Source: Rhodovulum sulfidophilum
Lineage (GTDB): Bacteria; Pseudomonadota; Alphaproteobacteria; Rhodobacterales; Rhodobacteraceae
Assembly (NCBI GenBank): GCA_003241785.1
Contig: QFPW01000009.1
Coordinates: forward strand, 62,001 to 126,000
Direction of reading: 5' to 3'
DNA: 64,000 bases
Shown here: positions 58,093 to 64,000 of the stretch, piece by piece
Layout: the number at the start of each line of letters is the position of its first letter
How positions within the stretch are numbered: the stretch's first letter is position 1
Notes under the pieces: model-generated
What the model saw: only the letters and a program-made list of their open reading frames with translations
The model's database searches: none
Told to the model about the DNA's origin: nothing
Program-made: the position numbers and the translations under genes

Positions 58093-58277
58093 GCGGGCCT
58101 CGCGCGGGCGATGACGTGGCGCGAAGGTCAATATAGTGCGATTTGCCCTCCGGATCGACCCGGCCGCCGCGCGGCCCCGCGTCGCGCGCCGGAGCGTTTC
58201 GAGTCGTCGAAATTCCTCCCGAGACGGGCCACGCGGCCCGCGCTACCATCGCGAAAAGCCAAAGAGCGATTCGGGAC

Positions 58278-59066
58278 ATGAGGCAGTGGCAGCCGCGGAA
58301 GCTTCTTCCGCTCTTTTTCCTGTGCGTGCTCGCCGCCTGTGGCGGCGGCGGCGAACCGAGGCCGGAGGCCGCTCGCGCGGTGACGGGCCCGGCGGTGTTC
58401 GGCGACAGCGATCCGCATGACTGGGAGGGCCGCGCGCCCTGGCACTACGCGGTGCACGGGGTCGACGTGTCGCGCTACCAGGGCGATATCGACTGGACGC
58501 GGGTGCGGCGGTCCAACATCTCCTTCGCCTTCCTCAAGGCGACCGAGGGCGGCGACGTGGTCGATTCGATGTTCGCCACCAACTGGGCGCTGGCCCGGGC
58601 GGCCGGGATGCCGCGCGGCGCCTACCACTATTATTATTTCTGCCGCTCGCCCGAGGAGCAGGCGCGCTGGTTCATCGCGAACGTGCCGCTCGATCCGGCC
58701 GCCCTGCCGCCGGTGCTCGACGTCGAATGGACGCACAAGTCGCGCACCTGCCGCTTCCGGCCCGAGCCCGAGGAGGTGCGCGAGATGATGCACCGGTTCC
58801 TCGGCGCGGTGACCAGGCGCTACGGCAAGCGGCCGATCATCTATTCCACGGTGGATTTCTACGCCGACAACGAGCTCTGGAAGGTCACCGGCTACGACTT
58901 CTGGCTCCGCTCGGTCGCCGGGCATCCGGCGGTGACCTATCCGGCGCAGGACTGGGTGTTCTGGCAATACACCGGGACCGGAATCGTGCCGGGGATCGAG
59001 GGCCCGTCGGACATCAACGCCTTCGTCGGCTCGCACGGCGACTTCGCGCGCTGGGCGGCGCGGTAA
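58278..59066 (+). CDS. GH25 lysozyme-type lipoprotein
   Basis: A 262-residue peptidoglycan muramidase candidate. The start MRQWQPRKLLPLFFLCVLAACGGG is a lipoprotein signal peptide with lipobox LAAC. The GH25 barrel follows: YAVHGVDVSRYQGDIDWTRV with the first catalytic aspartate, ISFAFLKATEG, GAYHYYYF and LPPVLDVEW with the Asp-x-Glu pair. It ends with WVFWQYTGTG and INAFVG. It probably trims cell-wall glycan in the periplasm. The start was chosen at the signal peptide; the longer frame lacks one. Confidence 0.9.
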   Translation: MRQWQPRKLLPLFFLCVLAACGGGGEPRPEAARAVTGPAVFGDSDPHDWEGRAPWHYAVHGVDVSRYQGDIDWTRVRRSNISFAFLKATEGGDVVDSMFATNWALARAAGMPRGAYHYYYFCRSPEEQARWFIANVPLDPAALPPVLDVEWTHKSRTCRFRPEPEEVREMMHRFLGAVTRRYGKRPIIYSTVDFYADNELWKVTGYDFWLRSVAGHPAVTYPAQDWVFWQYTGTGIVPGIEGPSDINAFVGSHGDFARWAAR

Positions 59067-59079
59067 ACGACGGGGGGAT

Positions 59080-59150
59080 GGCGGGCCGAGGTCCGCCCTA
59101 CGCGGCGCGGAGCGTCACCAGCCACGGCGTAGGGCGGACCTCGGTCCGCC
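59080..59150. repeat. Inverted pair of palindromes between the GH25 gene and mnmA
   Basis: Two units of the GTAGGGCGGACC family: 59129-59150 in forward and 59080-59101 in reverse orientation (one base differs, GGCGGGCCGAGG). They are separated by 27 bases and lie between convergent genes, like the pair at 23348-23402. Confidence 0.8.
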
Positions 59151-59174
59151 TTTGATACCGCGCCCGGTCCTGCC

Positions 59175-60335
59175 TTACTCCCGCCGGATCCAGCCGCCGC
59201 CGAGCACCCGGTCGCCCTCGGGCGCGTAGAAGACGCAGGCCTGGCCCGGCGCAACGCCCTCCTCGGGATCGAGCAGCTCGACCCGGGCGCGGCCGGCGCC
59301 GAGCGGATGCACGCGGGCGGGCTTCGGCGGGCGGGTCGAGCGCACCTTGACCCCGACCTCCCAGCCATCGGCCGGCGCCGCCGCGAAATCGGTGTCGCCG
59401 AGCCAGTTCACCTCGGCGACCGGAAAGGACCGGCTCGCCAGCGCCGCGCGCGGGCCGACGATCACCCGCCGCGCCTCGGCGTCGAGCCGGAGCACGAAGA
59501 GCGGCTCGCCCCCCGAGGGGCCGCCGCCGATGCCGAGGCCGCGGCGCTGGCCGACGGTGTAGTGGATGACGCCCTCGTGGCGCCCGAGCACGCGGCCGTC
59601 GAGATGGACGATCTCGCCCGGCTCGACCGCGCCGGGGCGCAGCTTCTCGATCACCGCGGCGTAGGAGCCGTTCGGCACGAAGCAGATGTCCTGGCTGTCG
59701 GGCTTGTCCGCGACCGCGAGGCCGTGCCGGGCCGCGAGCGCGCGGGTCTCGGCCTTCGAGGCGAGGCCCCCGAGCGGGAAGCGCAGGAAGTCGAGCTGGT
59801 CGCGCGTGGTCGAGAACAGGAAATAGCTCTGGTCGCGCGCGGGATCCGCCGCGCGGCGCAGCTCCGCGCCGTTCGGTCCCATGGCCCGGCGGATGTAATG
59901 CCCGGTCGCCATGCAGTCGGCGTCGAGGTCGCGCGCGGTCTCGAGCAGGTCGCGGAACTTCACCCGCTCGTTGCAGCGGATGCAGGGCACCGGGGTGGCG
60001 CCGGCGAGATAGGATTCCGCGAATTCGTCGATCACGCTCTCGCGGAAGCGGTTCTCGTAATCGAGCACGTAATGCGGGAAGCCGAGCGTCTCGGCGACCC
60101 TGCGCGCGTCGTGGATGTCGCGCCCGGCGCAGCAGGCGCCCTTCTTCGCCAGCGCCGCGCCATGGTCGTAGAGCTGCAGCGTGACGCCGACGACGTCGTA
60201 GCCCTCGGCATGGAGCATCGCGGCCACGACCGAGCTGTCGACGCCGCCCGACATGGCGACGACGACCCGCGTGTCGCGCGGGTCCTTCGGCAGTCCAAGG
60301 CTGTTCAGCCCCCGGGGGGCGGTGGTGTCGAGCAT
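59175..60335 (-). CDS. mnmA: tRNA 2-thiouridine(34) synthase MnmA
   Basis: A 386-residue enzyme that installs the 2-thio group on the wobble uridine of Lys, Glu and Gln tRNAs. The PP-loop ATP site is VVVAMSGGVDSSVVAA. The two catalytic cysteines lie in TPVPCIRCNERVKF and DSQDICFVPNGSY. GATGHY-like MATGHYIRR binds tRNA or ATP, and the C-terminal beta-barrel has YTVGQRRGLGIGGG. A clear promoter lies upstream at 60361. The mnmA-sciP-ctrA order is common in Rhodobacterales. Confidence 0.96.
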   Translation of the reverse strand: MLDTTAPRGLNSLGLPKDPRDTRVVVAMSGGVDSSVVAAMLHAEGYDVVGVTLQLYDHGAALAKKGACCAGRDIHDARRVAETLGFPHYVLDYENRFRESVIDEFAESYLAGATPVPCIRCNERVKFRDLLETARDLDADCMATGHYIRRAMGPNGAELRRAADPARDQSYFLFSTTRDQLDFLRFPLGGLASKAETRALAARHGLAVADKPDSQDICFVPNGSYAAVIEKLRPGAVEPGEIVHLDGRVLGRHEGVIHYTVGQRRGLGIGGGPSGGEPLFVLRLDAEARRVIVGPRAALASRSFPVAEVNWLGDTDFAAAPADGWEVGVKVRSTRPPKPARVHPLGAGRARVELLDPEEGVAPGQACVFYAPEGDRVLGGGWIRRE

Positions 60336-60360
60336 GGCGGGCGTCCTTTGGATGGGCGGT

Positions 60361-60388
60361 AATATAGTAAAAGCCTAAGCAATGACAA
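60361..60388 (-). promoter_or_regulatory. mnmA promoter
   Basis: On the minus strand TTGTCA, 16 bases, TATATT, a near-consensus sigma70 pair. The expected transcription start at about 60354 leaves a leader of about 20 bases before the mnmA ATG at 60335. Confidence 0.7.
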
Positions 60389-60464
60389 GGGCTTGGTTCA
60401 TCCGCGTTTAAGACGTGTCCCCGTAAGTATTAACTCGGGTGAAGCGTGGGAAACGGAGTGGAGC

Positions 60465-60743
60465 ATGTATATTCGCCGTGAAAAGGGGCCAGTCTTTGTA
60501 ACATTGCCGGATGGAACGAAGTTGACCCGGTCCGATCTTCCGCCGGCCAACACGCAGCGCTGGGTGGCGCGACGCAAGGCGACCGTGGTTTCCGCCGTCG
60601 ATCACGGGCTGATCGCGGCCGAGGAGGCCTGCGAGATGTACCGGCTGTCGGCCGAGGAGCTCGATCTCTGGCGCGACGCTGTGCACCGGCACGGCGCGGC
60701 CGCGTTGCGCGTCACCGCGCTTCAGAAGTATAGACAACTATAG
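60465..60743 (+). CDS. sciP: CtrA inhibitor SciP (DUF1153)
   Basis: A 92-residue DNA-binding protein of the DUF1153 family. It starts MYIRREKGPVFVTLPDGTKLTRSDLPP, continues RWVARRKATVVSAVDHGLIAAEEACEMYRLSAEEL (a helix-turn-helix) and ends LRVTALQKYR. In Caulobacter SciP binds CtrA and DNA and stops CtrA from activating its targets in G1. Here it stands directly ahead of ctrA. The ATG at 60465 with GGAGTGGAG upstream gives the usual length; the longer frame is not supported. Confidence 0.93.
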   Translation: MYIRREKGPVFVTLPDGTKLTRSDLPPANTQRWVARRKATVVSAVDHGLIAAEEACEMYRLSAEELDLWRDAVHRHGAAALRVTALQKYRQL

Positions 60744-60744
60744 G

Positions 60745-60798
60745 TTGATAGGATAGTGTCGAGCTATCGTAATCAGTCATTAACCCCTCGAGGGTTTA
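60745..60798 (+). promoter_or_regulatory. Candidate ctrA promoter and 18-base palindrome
   Basis: TTGATA (60745) and CGTAAT (60768-60773) with a 17-base spacer form a plausible promoter starting at the sciP stop. TAACCCCTCGAGGGTTTA (60781-60798) is a palindrome with 16 of 18 symmetric positions, downstream of the -10 box, where it could act as an operator or 5' leader hairpin. It contains one TTAAC half-site (60780) of the CtrA type, but no full TTAA-N7-TTAA box is seen. Confidence 0.45.
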
Positions 60799-60849
60799 GT
60801 CGGGGGCGTGTGCAGGGGGGAGCCATCCCCCGGGGAAACGGAGAGCCCG

Positions 60850-61563
<714 letters not shown>

Positions 61564-61570
61564 CAGGGAC

Positions 61571-61636
61571 GGCGGACCGAGGTCCGCCCTACGGGACGCG
61601 ACGCGCGGCGGCCGCCCTTCGGGGGCGGCCATTTCC
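61571..61636 (+). terminator. Repeat unit and terminator-like hairpin after ctrA
   Basis: A reverse-orientation palindrome of the GTAGGGCGGACC family (61571-61592) starts eight bases after the ctrA stop. It is followed by a GGCCGCCC-TTCGG-GGGCGGCC stem (61610-61630) with ATTTCCGTT after it, a weak intrinsic terminator. Confidence 0.65.
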
Positions 61637-61701
61637 GTTCCGGGAGTTGAGCGAGGCGGGCCAAGCGGATATTCCGGCGGGATCAAGCCCCGGAGAACCC
61701 C

Positions 61702-63825
61702 ATGTCAGATCCGCGCCCCGTCGAAGAGCTGAGCCTCGAGGAAGCGGCCGAGGAGCTCGGGGAACTCGCGAGGCGGCTCAACCAGGCCAACAGCGACTAT
61801 TACCAGAAGGACGCGCCGAAACTCGCGGACGCCGAGTATGACGCGCTGAGGCGCCGCAACGCCGAGATCGAGGCGCTGTACCCCGAGCTCCGCCGCGCGG
61901 ATTCACCCTCCGAGCAGGTCGGCGCGGCGCCGTCGGAGGGGTTCGCCAAGATCCGGCACGTGGTGCCGATGCTGAGCCTCGAGAACGCCTTCGACGACGC
62001 CGAGGTGATCGAGTTCGACGCGCGGATCCGCCGCTTCCTCGGCCTGTCCGCCGAGGAGCCGCTGGCCTTCACCGCCGAGCCGAAGATCGACGGGCTCTCG
62101 CTCTCGCTGCGCTACGAGAAGGGCGTGCTGGTCCAGGCGGCGACCCGGGGCGACGGCGAGACCGGCGAGAACGTCACCGCCAACGCGCGCACGATCCCCG
62201 ATATCCCGGAGCGCATCGCGGGCGCGCCGGAGGTGCTCGAGGTGCGAGGCGAGGCCTATATGAGCCACGCCGATTTCGCGGCGCTCAACGCCCGGCAGGC
62301 GGAGACGGGCGGCAAGACCTTCGCCAATCCGCGCAACGCCGCCGCGGGTTCCTTGCGCCAGCTGGATCCGAGGATCACCGCCGGCCGGCCGCTCAGGTAC
62401 TTCGCCTATACCTGGGGCGCGCTCTCCGAGCCGCTGGCCGCGACCCAGACCGAGGCGATCGCCCGGCTCGGCGCCATGGGTTTCCAGGTCAATCCGCTGA
62501 TGCGCCGCTGCGAGCATATCGAGGAGATGCTCGCCCGGTACCGCGCGATCGAGGCGCAGCGCGCGACGCTCGGCTACGACATCGACGGCGTGGTCTACAA
62601 GCTCGACCGGCTCGACCTGCAGCGCCGGCTCGGCTTCCGCTCCACCACGCCGCGCTGGGCGCTGGCGCACAAGTTCCCGGCCGAGGTGGCGAGCACGCGG
62701 CTCGAGGGGATCGACATCCAGGTCGGCCGCACCGGCGCGCTCTCGCCCGTCGCGCGGCTGACCCCGGTCACGGTCGGGGGCGTCGTCGTCTCGAACGCGA
62801 CGCTGCACAACGAGGACTACATCAAGGGGCTCGATTCGAAGGGCCAGGAGATCCGCGGCGGCCGCGACATCCGGATCGGCGACTGGGTGCGGGTCTACCG
62901 CGCCGGCGACGTGATCCCGAAGGTCGAGGACGTGGACCTGTCCCGGCGGCCCGCCGACAGCGTGGCTTACGTCTTCCCTGACAAATGCCCGATCTGCGGC
63001 TCGGACGCGATCCGCGAGGAGGGCGAGGCGGTGCGCCGCTGCACCGGCGGGCTGATCTGCCCGGCGCAGGCGGTGGAGAAGCTCAGGCATTTCGTGAGCC
63101 GGAACGCCTTCGACATCGAGGGGCTGGGCTCGAAGCAGGTCGAGGCGCTGTTCGCCGACGGCTGGATCAAGGAACCGGCCGATATCTTCAAGCTGCGCGA
63201 GCGCTACGGGCTGGGCGAGCCGCTGCAATTGAAGAACCGCGAGGGCTGGGGCGCGAAATCGGCGGAGAACGTGCTCGCCGCGATCGACGAGCGGCGGGCG
63301 ATCCCGCTGAACCGGCTGATCTTCGGCCTCGGCATCCGCCATGTCGGCGAGACCGGCGCGATGCTGCTCGCCCGCGCCTACGGCTCCTGGGCGCGGTTCG
63401 GCGGCGCGATGGAGGCGGCGCGCGCGCACGAGGGGCCGGAATGGGAGGAGTTGAACGCGATCGACGGCGTCGGCCCGGTCTTCGCCGCCGCCCTCGTAGA
63501 TTTCTTCCATGAGCCCGCCGCCCGGGCGGCGATCGACCGGCTGGTCGCGGAGCTCGACATCCAGGACGTCGAGGCGCCGCGCACCGAGGGCTCGCCGGTG
63601 GTCGGCAAGACCGTGGTCTTCACCGGCACGCTCGAGAAGATGACCCGCGCCGAGGCCAAGGCCCGGGCCGAGGCGCTGGGCGCCAAGGTCGCGGGCTCGG
63701 TCTCGGCCAAGACGGATATCGTCGTGATCGGCCCCGGCGCGGGATCGAAGGAGAAGAAGGCGCGCGAGCTCGGCCTCAACGTCCTCGACGAGGACCAGTG
63801 GCTCGCGCTGATCGGCGCGTCCTGA
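61702..63825 (+). CDS. ligA: NAD-dependent DNA ligase LigA
   Basis: A 707-residue enzyme that seals nicks in DNA using NAD+. Domains in order: Ia NAD-binding (about 10-75, with YYQKDAPKLADAEYD), adenylation (LAFTAEPKIDGLSLSLRYE, with the AMP-accepting lysine near residue 128), OB fold (RTGALSPVARLTPV), zinc finger (CPICGSDAIREEGEAV... RCTGG, CPAQ), helix-hairpin-helix repeats (GLGSKQVEALF, IDGVGPVFAAAL) and C-terminal BRCT (VVGKTVVFTGTLEKMTRAEAK). Full length. The ATG follows CGGAGAA. Confidence 0.98.
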   Translation: MSDPRPVEELSLEEAAEELGELARRLNQANSDYYQKDAPKLADAEYDALRRRNAEIEALYPELRRADSPSEQVGAAPSEGFAKIRHVVPMLSLENAFDDAEVIEFDARIRRFLGLSAEEPLAFTAEPKIDGLSLSLRYEKGVLVQAATRGDGETGENVTANARTIPDIPERIAGAPEVLEVRGEAYMSHADFAALNARQAETGGKTFANPRNAAAGSLRQLDPRITAGRPLRYFAYTWGALSEPLAATQTEAIARLGAMGFQVNPLMRRCEHIEEMLARYRAIEAQRATLGYDIDGVVYKLDRLDLQRRLGFRSTTPRWALAHKFPAEVASTRLEGIDIQVGRTGALSPVARLTPVTVGGVVVSNATLHNEDYIKGLDSKGQEIRGGRDIRIGDWVRVYRAGDVIPKVEDVDLSRRPADSVAYVFPDKCPICGSDAIREEGEAVRRCTGGLICPAQAVEKLRHFVSRNAFDIEGLGSKQVEALFADGWIKEPADIFKLRERYGLGEPLQLKNREGWGAKSAENVLAAIDERRAIPLNRLIFGLGIRHVGETGAMLLARAYGSWARFGGAMEAARAHEGPEWEELNAIDGVGPVFAAALVDFFHEPAARAAIDRLVAELDIQDVEAPRTEGSPVVGKTVVFTGTLEKMTRAEAKARAEALGAKVAGSVSAKTDIVVIGPGAGSKEKKARELGLNVLDEDQWLALIGAS

Positions 63826-63903
63826 GCGTGGCCAACATCTCCCCCGCCGTCGGATCGGCTGGCCCGCGCTTCGGCCCGGAAGCGCGGCGCTCCCGTTGCG
63901 CCG

Positions 63904-63976
63904 TCCCGGGCTCGACCCGGGACCTCGAAGCCGATGCGCGACGCCCGGGCGTCGAGGCCCCGGGTCGAGCCCGGGG
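63904..63976. repeat. Inverted pair of CCCGGG-type palindromes after ligA
   Basis: TCCCGGGCTCGACCCGGGA (63904-63922) and CCCCGGGTCGAGCCCGGGG (63958-63976) face each other, with matching flanks (ACCTCG against CGAGG). The pair corresponds to the one at 10860-10938. It lies 78 bases after the ligA stop; the rest of the sequence to the window end holds nothing I recognise. Confidence 0.7.
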
Positions 63977-64000
63977 CAGCGGAACGCGGTTGGGCGTCGG

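Noticed and set aside
60408..60434. A CtrA-binding site before sciP
   Set aside because: Two TTAA cores are present at 60408 and 60430 but are 18 bases apart and not the 7 bases of the consensus box.

Overview
The window is a very GC-rich bacterial chromosome segment, densely packed with genes. No tRNA, rRNA, CRISPR array or transposase was seen. The gene content points to an alphaproteobacterium, most likely of the Rhodobacterales. The evidence is the mnmA-sciP-ctrA-ligA cell-cycle neighbourhood, a PhoR/PhoU/PhoB set, NAD-linked FdsGBACD formate dehydrogenase, and a MerR/acyl-CoA dehydrogenase pair with a TGACGT-type palindrome. This assignment rests on recognised protein families and synteny, not on a database search.

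Layout: (1) 1-14.3 kb is core metabolism: a partial glutathione S-transferase, a MerR-controlled acyl-CoA dehydrogenase, two hotdog thioesterases, a MATE exporter, a Na/Pi cotransporter, pyrD with a DUF952 gene, an EamA exporter, a class III aminotransferase, a periplasmic 5'-nucleotidase, a GreA-like factor and a cupin. (2) 14.3-23.4 kb is signalling: a PepSY-response regulator-histidine kinase operon followed by a small RTX protein, then phoR, phoU and phoB. The first system has matching 11-bp-spaced repeats upstream of its own operon and of the RTX gene. (3) 23.9-39.5 kb is a methylotrophy island: gfa, a NahK-like hybrid kinase, a NosP/FIST-like sensor and a LuxR-type regulator. It continues with exported unknown proteins, a fused SoxYZ-like carrier, a quinoprotein-relay metallohydrolase, two small Cys4 proteins, glutathione-dependent formaldehyde dehydrogenase, lanthanide-type methanol dehydrogenase XoxF, its cytochrome c, XoxJ and a CW-motif rhodanese-like protein. 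(4) 39.5-47 kb holds opgGH, gnd, a SemiSWEET and a large RTX protein with composite repeats. (5) 47-54.2 kb is a LysR gene and fdsGBA-fdhD-fdsD. (6) 54.2-64 kb holds tspO, a divergent Gfo/Idh oxidoreductase and iolE pair, a methyltransferase, a GH25 lipoprotein, mnmA, sciP, ctrA and ligA.

Together the genes describe oxidation of methanol by XoxF to formaldehyde, glutathione-dependent conversion of formaldehyde to formate (Gfa, FlhA; the S-formylglutathione hydrolase step is not in the window) and oxidation of formate to CO2 with NADH production by Fds. No mxaF-type calcium enzyme is present here. The least understood part is the set of quinoprotein-associated exported proteins at 29.1-33.7 kb. 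It includes a four-cysteine domain that occurs three times, once fused to the metallohydrolase and twice as small free proteins. A second unexplained layer is a family of short intergenic palindromes that in one place supplies the stop codons of both flanking genes.
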